Source of the DNA: Bostrychus sinensis
Lineage: Eukaryota; Chordata; Actinopteri; Gobiiformes; Eleotridae
Direction: 5' to 3'
Length of the DNA stretch: 64,000 bases
NCBI GenBank assembly: GCA_020698575.1
Contig: CM036251.1
Location: 9,712,288-9,776,287, forward strand
Below the pieces are notes generated by a model. The model saw nothing but the letters and a program-made list of their open reading frames with translations. It was not told where the DNA came from and did not search any database. The position numbers were made by a program, and so were the translations under genes. This document shows, piece by piece, positions 1 to 10,574 of this stretch (position 1 is the stretch's first letter; every line of letters starts with the position of its first letter).

Positions 1-668
1 TTATAGTGTTTAGTCCTAGTTTAGACTTGTTTTAACTCTTTTTTAAACCCGAATTAAATTACTCTTGATGAAGACCAGGTTCAGTCCTGACTTACTCCTG
101 GTTTTTGTCCTGACTTAGACCTGTTTTTTTGTCTTGATTTAGATCTGTACTACTGTTTTAGTCCTGGTTAAACCGGATTTAGGCCTCGTTTAGACCTGGT
201 TTAGACATGGTTTAGATCTGGTTTAGATCTGGTTTAGACCTGGTTTCTGGCCCAGCAGGTCTTTGTGGCGCCAAAGTTAGCAACATATAGACCACTGTTT
301 CTCAAACTGTGGTTTACAAGCTTATTTAGTCCTGCTTTAGTTCAGTTAAAACCTGGTTTTTACCAGATTTACTCCAGTTTTAGTCCTGTTTCAGCCATAA
401 ATTAGTCCTGGTTTAGTATTGTTTTAGTCATGGGTTACTCCTGATTTAGACTTTTTTAGTTTAGTCTTGGTTTAGTCCTGATTTAGTCCTGGTTTAGTTA
501 TGGTTTAGTCCTGGTTTAGTCATGGTTGCAACCTGGTTTAGTTTTGCTTTAATCCTGGTTTAATCCTGGTTTTACTTGGTGTAAACCCTGTTGGTGTAGT
601 CTTGGTTTAGTTCTGATTTAGTCATGGTTTAGACCTGTTTTAGTCTTGGTTGAATCCTGGTTTAGTTT
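1..668. repeat. 11-bp minisatellite, array 1 (degenerate)
   Basis: Diverged tandem copies of an 11-bp unit close to TTTAGTCCTGG, with variants such as TTTAGACCTGG and TTTAGTCATGG, running from the window edge to about 668. The array is interrupted near 241-320 by other sequence that includes a hAT-like end (293-312). The heavy decay suggests an old array. The same unit forms arrays at 7.6-8.6 kb, 33.2-33.5 kb and 54.0-54.1 kb. Confidence 0.85.
293..320 (+). mobile_element. hAT-like terminal fragment inside minisatellite array 1
   Basis: The sequence CACTGTTTCTCAAACTGTGG resembles the usual start of fish hAT elements (CAGTGTTTCTCAAACTGTGG) with one change. Minisatellite units resume directly after it. 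No matching second end or TSD was found, so this is a fragment call only. Confidence 0.4.
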
Positions 669-1125
669 AGTTGAGTCAATGCTGTTTGGACACAAAGACC
701 CAGACAATCTGTGTTTTATATTTCCTTGAATAAAACTTCTCAGAAATTCAGTTCAGCTTAGAAATGATTCATTTTCTTGTATTGTCATCTGAAGCAGATG
801 CAGTGACTCAGGCTTAGTCTGGCTCATGTCTGCTATTAGCTAATAAATTATACTTTTTATAGTTTTATTTTTGGATATGCAGTTTCATTAAAGCTGATTA
901 AAGATGATTAAATCAGAAACTACCCTCTCCCTCTGCTCACACAAAATATAACCATTTTACTGCAATGTGTGTATATGCTGTATATTTAACTATTATATAT
1001 TCACTTTCTATTTTTATTTTTTGTAGATTAGTAAAAATGCAAATCTCTTATATTTTAATCTATTCTGTTATTATTTCATTGCTAAAGCTTATTACTTAGT
1101 ACTTATTTTTCTTATTTTTCATTAC
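669..1125. other. AT-rich intergenic sequence, no feature recognised
   Basis: AT-rich sequence with short homopolymer runs. I see no coding signature, repeat family or RNA gene here. Confidence 0.5.
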
Positions 1126-1790
1126 TCTAAGGTGGACAGTAATGAAGTAAATTTACTTGAGTACTGTACTTAAGTATAGTTTTTGAGAATCTGTACTTTA
1201 CTTGAGTAGTATTTTTAGGGGTAACTTACTACTTTTACTCTACTACATCTAAAAGATAAATATAATACTTTTTACTCAAAAATGCAAATGTTACTTCTGC
1301 AGAGAAATTGTCTTAAAACCAAAAGACAACTGACTTACTCCCTAAAGATAATTATTTACTACATAATACTGCTCATATTTGCTCTCAGGAACTAAAAACA
1401 ACCTCTGGACACAATCTGGAAATGATTTAGCTTTGGCTTTTAACATTATTTGCACGATTCTATAATAAACCAGCTTTAAAATTATTGCTTAGTATGATTG
1501 TAATACCCAGGTTTATTTATAATACATAATACACAATCTTATCTATTATGGTTTTATAAGTTGATCCCCACATTTCCTCACTAAAATGATGTGAAATGTA
1601 TTTTATTCATATTTTTGGAGCTGCAAATTTGTGACTTGAATGTAGTCGACATTTTACCAAAAATTCTTGACTGCACTCATTTGAAATACATTGTGAAATA
1701 TTGTTTTAAGTACTTTGAATACCCAAGTATTTTTGAAAGCACATACCCCACTACTTTAACTCAAGTAAAAATGTGACTTAGCAGCATAGA
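1126..1790. mobile_element. Dispersed ACTTGAGTA-rich repeat (hAT-like, copy 1)
   Basis: Dense runs of ACTTGAGTA, TACTTAAGTA and TACTTTTAC words, especially at 1136-1270 and 1705-1775, typical of a very abundant fish dispersed repeat. The complete copy at 17.4-18.0 kb carries similar words between hAT-type ends with an 8-bp TSD, which is the basis for the superfamily guess. Ends and TSD are not clear in this copy. The 61-residue open frame inside is not a gene. Confidence 0.55.
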
Positions 1791-2028
1791 TGTGAATAGA
1801 TTTGTTCATGTTTCACTTTCTGTCCTTTTTTCTAGTTTATGTCTTTATTTCTTTCTTTTTTTTTTTTTTTAACGGTGCATCTTCAGACAATTAGATGCTG
1901 CTGATTTTTTTTTATTTTTTTTAGATGATTCCTATTATAATATCCTGTTCCGTGATTAACCCAGTTTCCTAAAATAATTGCATATCCTCTTCTAATTTTG
2001 TGATGTATGCTTTTGTTTTGTGTGCACA

Positions 2029-2720
2029 CAGTTTTGATTCCAATCCAGCCACGAGGAGTCATAAGCCATGTACTCATTCTGCAGGTCCCAAGCCCGGATA
2101 AATGTAGGGTCCCTAGACTTTTTTGTGTTGCGTAAACTGAATTCAGTTTATTAGTTCAAAAACATTTTTATTGCTTAGGGCAAAAAGCAAATTTTCCTGC
2201 ATTTTTTGCTTTAAAAATGAAATTCAAGATAAAAATAAAATCCCATTAAAATAACAATACATACACAAATATTATAATACAAATAAAAATATAACAAAAT
2301 AAACATCTACTACCTTTACTTATTTCACTACATTTTTCAACAAAAAACTAAAACTCAAATATATTTATGAAAAATAACCATTTAAATAACTAATTGAAAC
2401 AAGGCCAATTCAAATAATATTTCTAGTATTTTCAGCTCATTTTAATCAATAATCTTTAGTCAATTGTCACTGAGAAACTTGAGCTTATCTTTTACAAGTT
2501 TCAATAGTTTAATAAAAAAAAAAAATCACACATTTTTTAAAATTATTATTACATGAAATAACTCCCAGTACCCCCTGTAAAGTAAAGTGCTCATGGGGGG
2601 CCCCTGTACCTCTGGTTGGGAAACAGTGATGTAGAGGGTTGCATCAGGAAGGGCATCTGGCCTAAAACTGATGTCAGATGATTATGCAAATCACTGCACA
2701 CTCTGAGGCTGTTGGGAAAA
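2029..2720 (+). mobile_element. Dispersed repeat family A, split by a hAT insertion
   Basis: The left half (2029-2107) has the family words AATCCAGCCACGAGGAGTC and CCCAAGCCCGGATAAATG. The right half (2629-2720) resumes with AGAGGGTTGCATCAGGAAGG and CAAATCACTGCACACTC. Undivided copies at 38.6, 41.2 and 41.4 kb and minus-strand copies at 18.0, 47.8 and 61.7 kb show the two halves are normally adjacent. Family A has no coding capacity that I can see. Its right half merges into the foldback element that follows. Confidence 0.7.
2108..2628. mobile_element. AT-rich non-autonomous hAT-like element inserted in family A
   Basis: About 520 bp of AT-rich DNA ends in GGTTGGGAAACAGTG, the reverse complement of a hAT-type end (CACTGTTTCCCAACC). 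The left end is decayed (TCCCTAGACTTTTTTGTG). The host repeat reads ATGTAG on both sides (2102-2107 and 2629-2634), consistent with the remains of an 8-bp TSD. Internal words such as TTGAGCTT..TCTTTT also occur in the 4.65-kb element, so the two appear related. There is no transposase frame. Confidence 0.6.
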
Positions 2721-3480
2721 GCCTAAATGAAAAACAACTTTTCCTTTCGAAGCACATTTCTGTCGTCTTTAATTGGCCAAGTGTTACACAAAGTTGTCCT
2801 TGAACAAATAAACAAACAAAACTGGCTAATTAAATGATACGCATACAGTCGTTTAGTTGAATTTGTTTATTTCTTGTGGACAGTAGCAGCAGAAGCATGA
2901 CAACATCCACATTGTAAAAAAAAAAAAATGTTGTGAAAACTCAAAAACTTAAGGCAACAGGATCTCTCAGGATTTTTGAGTTTTGTGGCCACCTTTTCTC
3001 AACAATGTATAATGAGTTGGCTGCAAGATGAGTTAAAAAAATAATGATAGTGAGTAAAATTGAAAGTTTTTAGACATATTAAAGTGAAAATAAGTGAACA
3101 AAAAACATTAGTTGTTGAAAATTTGAGATTTTGAGTTGACCCCAAAACTCAAAAATCTTGATGGATCCTGTTGCCTTGAGTTTTTACAGCATTTTTTTTT
3201 TACAGTGTGGCTGTTGTCATGCTGTCCACAGGAAATAAACAAAATCAACTAAACGACTGCATGCGTATCATTTAATTGGCCAGCTTTGTTTGTTTATTTG
3301 TTCAAGGACAACTTTGTATAACACTTGGCCAATTAGAGACGACAGAAATGTGCTTCGAAAAGAAAAGAAAAGTTGTTTTTCATTTAGGCTTTTCCCAACT
3401 AAATCATCTGTCTCTGAGTGTGCAGTGATTTGCATAATGATCTGACATAGGTTTTAGGCCAGATGCCCTTCCTAATGCAA
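2639..3480. mobile_element. Foldback element: about 840-bp imperfect inverted repeat
   Basis: The left arm (about 2639-2993) and right arm (about 3133-3480) are reverse complements over most of their length. Matching pairs include GCATCAGGAAGGGCATCTGG with its complement ending at 3478, the CAAATCACTGCACACTC region, the TTGGCCAAGTGTTA region, and an inner pair at CTCAAGGCAACAGGATC. The spacer is about 140 bp. The outer ends are family A 3' sequence in both arms. An inner CA(T/C)TGTAAAAAA / TTTTTTACAGTG pair looks like the termini of a MITE, so the palindrome may be compound. No coding frame is present. Confidence 0.75.
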
Positions 3481-4127
3481 AAAAACAAAATAATAATGGT
3501 TAAATGAAAAGTAACAGTACTTTTACTGATGTAGGAAGACTTGTTTGTCTTCATCTTGGTCTAATTCTAGACTCAAAGGACACAGTGTTGCTACGCGACT
3601 GTCAAATTAGCCGCTAACCGCTAACTTGCCAAATCAAATGGAAAAGCAGCACGGCCAATCACATTTGCAGCCAGGGATCCTTCAGTGTAATCTAGCAGGA
3701 ATTTTCTGATGGTAATCACTGGAAAAAAAACAAAAAAAACAACAAACAAAAAAAACAACATTATGTAAAAAAGTTATAAATTCAAATCAGTACAAGTGGC
3801 TAAATGAGGCAAAAAAACTCTCATTACAATCATCTTAAACTTTCTAAGCAGAGACAAAAAAAGTTGAACTGTTTCCAAAACCTCAAAGTAACCCTTTGCA
3901 CATTTATATTCAGTGATGACAAGGATTCAGAAAAGAGGCAGACATTTTAATGATGTAATGAAAAGTAATAAGGACATCTCCCGCTGAGTAAAACTTCATT
4001 AAAACGAGTCATATATGGGATTAAGTGGGAGGTGGGATTATTAAGTTTAATGCCGAGAAAAGGAGATCTGAAGACAGCGTAATAATGCATTCTCATGGCA
4101 AATAAATCAGATGTGAACCAGAGAAGT
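3481..4127. other. Intergenic sequence with A/AAC-rich tract
   Basis: Mostly non-repetitive AT-rich DNA. A low-complexity A-rich tract with interspersed C lies at 3720-3760. No coding evidence. Confidence 0.45.
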
Positions 4128-4175
4128 TGCTAGGATAGGCTCCAGCCCCTTGCAGCCTCGATCATCAGGAAAACC
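4128..4175 (+). repeat. V-SINE/L2-like tail fragment
   Basis: The words GGATAGGCTCCAGCCCC followed by TGCAGCCTCG match the 3' tail module seen complete at 25.13 and 54.48 kb. This is a short isolated fragment. Confidence 0.5.
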
Positions 4176-4647
4176 TATGGCATCCCGTGTTTTAAATTCT
4201 GTCCCGCTAGCGACCGGACTGGCTCGAGCCGTGAGAAGAGGCGACAAAGGATTAAAACCTGATGTATGATGTTACAGTGAGGCTTAAGCCTGTGATCTAA
4301 ATTCATGAAGCGCACACGTTCTCCGCTGTGTCACGTTTGTCACGCACGACAAACAGTGGGCTAAAGAAAATCAATAAGAAAATCCAAACAATGTGAGACG
4401 GTAAAGAGGGCTAAGAAATGCGGGAGAATAGTTAGTAGTAGTCAGTCACGAGACAAATTATGGATTTTGGTTTATGATACAATTAATTTTCTTTTTGTAC
4501 AAGTTCAAATTTTAACAAGAAGACTTAGTAGTTACTGTAAAAGGCCTCACAATATGAATTAATAGTGAAATTGTAAATAAAAACTCTACACACAATGGGA
4601 AACATAGGCTACTTTAAGCTGGCTGTGATATATTTCCTATAAATTAA
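4176..4647. other. Intergenic sequence, no feature recognised
   Basis: A partly less AT-rich stretch (about 4180-4340), then AT-rich sequence. I see no exon, RNA gene or repeat family. Confidence 0.4.
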
Positions 4648-6009
4648 AGCTGTGGTTCCCAAACTTTTTGGTCACATCATGGGTACCCACACTCATATGC
4701 ACTGATAATCTGTAACACTGTAATAAAAAAAAAAAAAAAAAAAAAAAAATCTGTCTTCATTTATTATGTATTTACAAGTCTTTGATGAAACTCAAATTTT
4801 AAATAAATTTGTAATAATCTTCCTGGCTTTAAAATAAAACATAAAATACATTTAAAAAACAATATATTACCTGTATTTAGTATAATTTTAATGTTCAAAA
4901 TGATCTTAAAAAATAAAATAAATGGTAAATAATAATCTTAAACTCATAACAAATTCACTACAAAGAAAAATGAAAATAATGTTATTAACTCGGCTTTGAA
5001 ATAAAACCTAAAAAAAAAAAATGCAACAAAATATAATCTTCTCATAATATTCTTTATCAGTTTCCCTTCATTTGAGCTTGTCTTTTGAGTTTGTCTTTTC
5101 AATAGTTCAGTGTGAAAAAAGTTATAATATTACGCTTTATCTCCAAAAAATTAGGGAAAGTCCGCCTTTTTTTTCCCTAAAATGGGTGAAAACTCAAGAG
5201 TCACGCGACATCAATAGAAAAAAGGGCAGATATAATGACAGTATAAGAGGCTGGGCTGATAGATGAGAGTATCAACATCAGTATAAAAATGTTGACCTAC
5301 TTAAATGCGTTTAGTGCTAATTTTAGGTCTGGACTGAAAAAAAAAACATCAACATTTATATGAAAAAGATCAGTGTCCTAACAGCAGAAAAGCTCTAATA
5401 TGAAGCCATTGTGTCAAATAGAAATCTTAAATTTTGAAGCTAACGTAACTAAATAAATATGTTATGTTGTAGGAATATTGATTAAGATATAATCATTAAA
5501 AACACTTTGCAGGGGGTACTTGGAATTATTTCACAATTTATTTTATTTTTTAAGATGATGGGTAAATATTGGCAAACTTTTCATACTGAGGTACCGAAAC
5601 AAATGAAAGTTGAGTCTCTATTGACGCATGAAGGGGGAGAAAAAAATGTTATTTGAATATTTATTTTTGTTATTTTTTATGTTCAAAGTGGATTCAAATG
5701 ATAAATGTTACTTTGCAGTAAATTGATTTAGTTTATTTAGTTTTAGTTTATTTAGTTTAAAATCATTATCTTTTTTATTTAGTAAAAATAATTTGTAAAC
5801 ATTAAATATATAGCAAATTAAGTAAATGTAACAGTTAATATTGTTATATTTTTAATTTGAAGACAGAATATTTATTTAAATTTTTATTTAAGTTTAAAAA
5901 ATGTAAACAACACTTTATTTTGTATATTCTATTTTATTATTATTTTTTCTATTTTATTATATTTTATTTATTTAAAATCAGTGAATAAAAAAGGGAAGGG
6001 AACCACTGA
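4648..6009. mobile_element. Two AT-rich hAT-like elements in opposite orientation
   Basis: The left edge reads CTGTGGTTCCCAAACTTTTT (from about 4650) and the right edge reads GGGAACCACTG (ending about 6009), together an inverted hAT-type terminus. A subterminal word, GCAGGGGGTACTTGG at 5508-5522, is reversed relative to the related copies at 2.57 and 54.59 kb, so the right part appears to be a second copy in reverse orientation. The interior has poly-A (about 4726-4750) and no transposase frame. No TSD was found, so the boundaries are tentative. Confidence 0.45.
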
Positions 6010-6775
6010 CACAGGCCGCTCCAGATAAAGGGGTCGTCAGTGTTGCCTGCTAAAATCTAGCAGCATTTGGCATTTTGTTTGGCTAATGGTCACAGATGTA
6101 CAATAAAAAATCTGTATTACTCACCTCTATATTATGTACAATGAAGAAATTCCCTCTGTTAACTTGTTAGGAAAGTTTTTTTTTTTCTTTTTGGCTTTTG
6201 TGCAGTAATGGAGCATGAATAATATTACACAATAAAGGAGAAAGAATTGAGTCGAGAGAACATATTCAGTATTTCAAGACATGAAATGCAGAGTTAACAA
6301 AAGCAGTGTCAGGTTCTTTTGTGTCCTCTGTGATTTTATTAAAAGTAAAAAGAGCAATTGAAGAAAATGAATAACCGTTTCAATTGAGTGACGATGTGAC
6401 CTTCTGTAATTGCATTTGAGCATAACACAAAGTAATCCCAGCACAGGACCTGAAAATGGGCTGGTGTAAAACTGCTTTAGCAGAATGAATGCACAATATA
6501 TTTAATTAACAACAACAAATGAATACTTTATTTTCACTTGCAGTATATTTTTGAGGTGGAAACAACATTATAACATGATTAAAAGCTTAAAAAAGTTGAT
6601 TTCGCAGAATATTTAATAACTAAAAACCAGCTGTTACCACCACTAGGCTATGTTAAATGTAAAAAGTCTTTTTAAATTCCAACTTTAATAGACTAAAAAA
6701 CACTTCTTACATAAGGATAAACAAGGATGAATCTGGGACTATGGCAGGTCTAAACCAGGACTAAGCAGTGACAAA
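6010..6775. other. Intergenic sequence with a TTAA-MITE end fragment
   Basis: Unique-looking AT-rich DNA. At about 6548-6620 the words GGAAACAACATTATAACATG and AAAAAAGTTGATTT match the right end of the TTAA-flanked MITEs at 31.5, 45.0 and 56.7 kb. One reversed unit of the 11-bp minisatellite lies at about 6752-6766. Confidence 0.5.
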
Positions 6776-6777
6776 TA

Positions 6778-6906
6778 CACTATATTTCCAAAAGTATTCG
6801 CTCACTCACTAAATAACTGAATTGGGATTATGGTGTGGGGTTTTTGTTTTGTTGGGGTTGTTGTCACTTAAGTTCATATGTATGAAATTTTTTTGGAAAT
6901 GTAGTG
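6778..6906. mobile_element. 129-bp Tc1-like MITE
   Basis: The ends are inverted: CACTATATTTCC on the left and GGAAATGTAGTG on the right, with TA before the left end (6776-6777) and a decayed CA after the right. The interior shares ATAACTGAATT..GATTATGG and GTCACTTAAGTTCATATG with the two ends of the longer Tc1-like copy at 10083-10572. It is therefore a derivative of that family with the whole middle missing. No coding capacity remains. Confidence 0.75.
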
Positions 6907-6929
6907 CACTTCAAATTTAGGCCCAAACT

Positions 6930-7330
6930 CATGCACAGTTTCTTTGATTACGTCACCCGTGTTAGTGTCAGAACAAATGGTACTTGCTGCCTACAGCTTG
7001 TCCTCCTGTCTCCCCTGTGGCGGGACGGAGAATGACAGGTGGCTATGGGACTGTCCTCGGGGTCAAAAGCAAGTGGACGTTTGTTATAACACGCATCTGC
7101 ACTTCGCCGTGTTACGTGCATCCGCTCCTCCTCGCCACTGCAGGGAATAGTTACATAGGCTACAGTGTGTCCTTTAATGTCCCTATAGCATGGACAGTGG
7201 ACGGCAGCTTCCCCTGTGACCCCCACATAGAGGTACAAACGTGATGAAAGCCGTGTGATGTTTGGTGTGCGGCGGCCTGTGTGCACCGAGTGGAGTGTTG
7301 TGTGGTGTTGGTCCATTTGCAGAACATGAC
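6930..7330. other. Unique, less AT-rich stretch; possible conserved non-coding element
   Basis: About 400 bp of non-repetitive, visibly more GC-rich sequence between repeats. Overlapping open frames occur on both strands (68-122 residues), but none has a recognisable domain or convincing splice sites. Conservation cannot be judged from one sequence. Confidence 0.25.
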
Positions 7331-7572
7331 CTGCAACTTACAGCTGAAGTATTGGCTTCTAGATCAATACGTTTGCTTTTAAGAAATACAAGGATGTGCG
7401 ACTAGTGGTGCGTCAGCCAAACAAAAAACACATATAATTATAGTTATATTGAAAATGAAAAAGGAAATGAAATTGGAAATGAAAGTATTAGTTTTTTCTT
7501 TGTGTTTAGTGTTTGTAAACAATGGCTGTGTTTACAAGAATAGTGCCAAAAGCTAAGCAACCACAAATATTA

Positions 7573-8638
7573 CGCTTAGTCCTGATTTAGTCCAGGTTTA
7601 GGCCTGATTTAGCTCTGGTATAGGCCTAGTTTAGCCCTGGTTTAGTCCTGGCTTAGCCCTGGTTTAGTCCTAGTTTAGTCCTAGTTTAGGCCTGATTTAG
7701 CCTTGTTTTAATCCTGGTTTAGGCCTGATTTAGCTGTGCTATAGGCCTAAACCAGGACTAAACCAGGGCTAACCTTGGTTTAGTCCTGGTTTAGCTGTGG
7801 TTTAGTGCTGGTTTAGCCCTGTTTTAGTCCTGGTTTAGCCCTGGTTTAGTCCTGTTTAGCCCTGGTTTAGTCCTGTTTAGCCATGGTTTAGTCCTGTTTA
7901 GCCCTGGTTTAGTCCTGGTTTAACCGTGGTTTAGCCCTGTTTTAATCCTGGTTTAGCCCTGGTTTAGGCCTGGTTTAGTCCTGGTTTAGTCCTGGTTTAG
8001 CCCTGGTTTAGTCCTGGTTTAGTCCTGGTTTAGCCCTGGTTTAGTCCTGGTTTAACCGTGGTTTAGCCCTGTTTTAGTCCTGGTTTAGCCCTGGTTTAGA
8101 CCTGGTTTAGCCCTGTTTTAGTCCTGGTTTAGCCCTGGTTTAGCCCTGGTTTAGGCCTGGTTTAGTCCTGTTTAGCCCTGGTTTAGGCCTGGTTTAGCGC
8201 TGGTTTAGTCCTGGTTTACTGCTGGTTTAGTCCTGGTTTAGCCTTGGTTTAGTCCTGGCTTAGCCCTGGCTTAGCCCTTGTTTAGTCCTGGTTTAGTCCT
8301 GGTTTAGCCCTGATTTAGTCCTGGCTTAGCCCTGGTTTAGTCCTTGTTTAGTCCTGGTTTAGCCCTGGTTTAGTCCTGGCTTAGCCCTGGCTTAGCCCTG
8401 GTTTAGTCCTGGTTTAGTCCTGGTTTAGCCCTGGTTTAATCCTGGTTTAGGCCTGGTTTAGTCCTATTTTAGGCCTAATTTAGACCTAGTTTAGTCCTGG
8501 TTTAGACCTAGTTTAGTCCTGGTTTAGTCCTGGTTTAGACCTAGTTTAGTCCTAGTTTAGTCCTGGTTTAGTCCTGGTTTAGTCCTGGTTTAGTCCTGGT
8601 TTAGTCCTGGTTTAGACCTAGTTTAGAACTGGCTTAGT
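7573..8638. repeat. 11-bp minisatellite, array 2 (main array, near 100 units)
   Basis: Long tandem array of the 11-bp unit TTTAGTCCTGG, with recurrent variants TTTAGCCCTGG and TTTAGGCCTGG and occasional 10-bp units. The right part is more homogeneous than the left. Units at about 7743-7774 run in the opposite orientation (CTAAACCAGGACTAAACCAG), so the array holds a short internal inversion. Non-coding. Confidence 0.95.
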
Positions 8639-9449
8639 GCTGATTGTTATGATGAGTCCTCTCTCCTCACAGCTTGATTTTCTGTCTCCTGTTGTTTGAG
8701 TCTGTGAATGCCAGACCAAAACAATATTTCTGCAAAAGAAATGTGAAATAGCTCCTACAAACCAAATGAGTTTAAACATTAGCTTTCAAGAGGCTTAGGC
8801 AAACAACATTTAGCAAACTTTCTCAAACACAACGCACAGACGCCCTGGGAGTCTCACCAGATGTGGATACAATGTGTTAAAGGAAAAACTTAATGATATT
8901 TTTCTTTGAGGTTTAAAACTAATTAGGCTTGAAAATATATAATTTTGAACAACAAACAAATCCACGGAGAGTATCCTGAAGCCAGAGTCTGTGCAGCTCC
9001 TCTAAATGAAGTGTAAATTTGAGTACATCCCACTGGCAACACTTTTATTCAACCTTTTCAACTAATTACTGCAAATGTTCTGTCTGAACTTTTGTAACTT
9101 CTGCAACTTTCCAACAGGGAGACTGTACTGTGGTTTTATTCTCATTCATTTAACTCCTAGAGACATGAACTTTTATAACACACATGTCAAGGTATGATAC
9201 AAAAACATTGGTCTGTCTATAAGAAATCCATTGTTAAATCCATTATTATTAGCAGAAGACCAAATGAACCTTTTCGGATTAATATGTTATTTCCTCAAAT
9301 GAAATATTTGTTTATTTTAATACTGTTGATTGTGATGATTATGTAATATTCTACTTTTTGAGGTACTGCATTTTGGTGTTTACTAAATGTAAGTTAACCT
9401 GTGTGCACTGAATCTACACCCACACAATATGACCACAGACAAATGAAGA
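8639..9449. other. Intergenic sequence, no feature recognised
   Basis: Non-repetitive AT-rich DNA between the minisatellite and the repeat fragment at 9.45 kb. No exon or RNA gene signature seen. Confidence 0.45.
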
Positions 9450-9535
9450 GGATTTATTTATTTATTTATATTTTAAAGAGGAATAACCCCTTGAGATGTA
9501 GCATCTCGTTTTCAAGGTGGTCCTCTATCTGATCG
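9450..9535 (+). repeat. SINE tail module fragment with GAGAT/ATCTC hairpin
   Basis: The sequence AAGAGGAATAACCCCTTGAG, then a GAGAT-loop-ATCTC inverted pair and a GTCCTC ending, matches fragments at 40.38 kb and, more distantly, the 3' module of the SINEs at 48.6 and 53.3 kb. It is preceded by an ATTT-rich simple repeat. Confidence 0.5.
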
Positions 9536-9555
9536 ATTTGTCACCTTGGATATTC

Positions 9556-9942
9556 TGTATTAGGCAGCAAGCGAACATTTTGTCCTCAATGTTGATGTAT
9601 AAGTGGGAAAAATTGGCAAAAGAGTGTGAACGAGTTTGACAAAGGCCAAATTGGGATGGCTATAGACGACTAGGTCTGAGCGTCTCCGACACTGCAGCTC
9701 CTGTGGGGTTTTCCTGGTCTGCAGTGGTCATTGTCTGTGAAAAGTGGTCCAGTGGTGAACTGGCGACAGGTGATGTACACGGAGAGTGAAGGCTGGCCCA
9801 TGTGGTCCAATTTAACAGACGAGCTACTGTTGCTCAGACTGCTGAAGAAGTTAATGCTGGTTCTGATAGAAAGGTGTCAGAATACACAGAGCATCAGTTT
9901 GTTGGTTATTAGGCTGGTGGTCATAATGTTATGCCTTATTTT
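9556..9942 (+). pseudogene. Tc1-like transposase fossil, N-terminal part (internally deleted)
   Basis: Broken plus-strand reading frames match the N-terminal, DNA-binding half of a Tc1/mariner-family transposase that is abundant in fish. Recognisable pieces are RRLG..S.S.TAA near 9665-9705, RLAHV..NRRATVAQ near 9790-9845, and AEEVNAGSDRKVSE near 9844-9885. Stops and frame changes interrupt it. The catalytic half is missing: the sequence jumps from the helix-turn-helix region to the terminal word GGTGGTCATAATGTTATGCC at about 9916-9935, which is the typical end of this family. A dead, internally deleted copy. Confidence 0.75.
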
Positions 9943-10082
9943 ATATAATATATGCTTTTGAATTAAACTACTAAAATAATTTTATTATTACACAGTATTT
10001 AAATTTATCAACGTGTTTGTTCATGAATATGTTTCTGTTGTTCTCAAATAATACTTCCCTACTGACATTTAAATATAATATA

Positions 10083-10572
10083 CATTATATTTTCAACTGT
10101 TTTCACTGACCCACACAAATAACTGAATTCAGATTATGGTGTGGGGTTGTTTTTAGGAGCTGGGCGTGGCTTCTTATTTCCAGTGAAAGGAACTCTGAAT
10201 GCTTCAGCACCAAGAGATTTTGGACAATTCCATGCTCCCAACTTTGTGGGAACAGTTTGGGGATGACCACTTCCTGTTCCAACATGACTGCACCAGTGCA
10301 CAAAGCATGGTCCATAAAGACATGGATGAGTGGGTTTGGTGTGGAAGAACTTGACTGAATCTGCAGAGTCCTGACCTCAACCTGAGAGAACAACTTTGGG
10401 ATGAATTAGAGCGAAGACTGTGAGCTGGGTGAACATCAGTCATGTAGATGTCTGACGTAGATAAGTGCAAAGGATGGCCAGACATCATATTAAACCCTGT
10501 GGATTAAGAATTGGATGTCACTTAAGTTCATATGCATGTAGAGGCAGGTGAGCTACTTTTGGAAATATAGTG
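10083..10572 (+). mobile_element. Tc1-like element, 490 bp, retains the C-terminal transposase fossil
   Basis: TA lies on both sides (10081-10082 and 10573-10574). The left end is CATTATATTTTCAA and the right end is TTTTGGAAATATAGTG, an inverted pair. Between them a broken plus-strand frame reads LFQHDCTSAQSMVHKD, then SPDLNL and LWDELERRL near 10377-10421. These correspond to the second aspartate and the third acidic region of the DDE catalytic domain. A stop and a frameshift lie between them near 10348, and the N-terminal half is absent. Full-length family members are usually two to three times longer. Overlapping minus-strand frames are shadows. Confidence 0.8.
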
Positions 10573-10574
10573 TA

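Noticed and set aside
7573..8638. Regular repeats considered as a CRISPR array
   Set aside because: The 11-bp units are contiguous with no spacers, and the genome is a vertebrate's.
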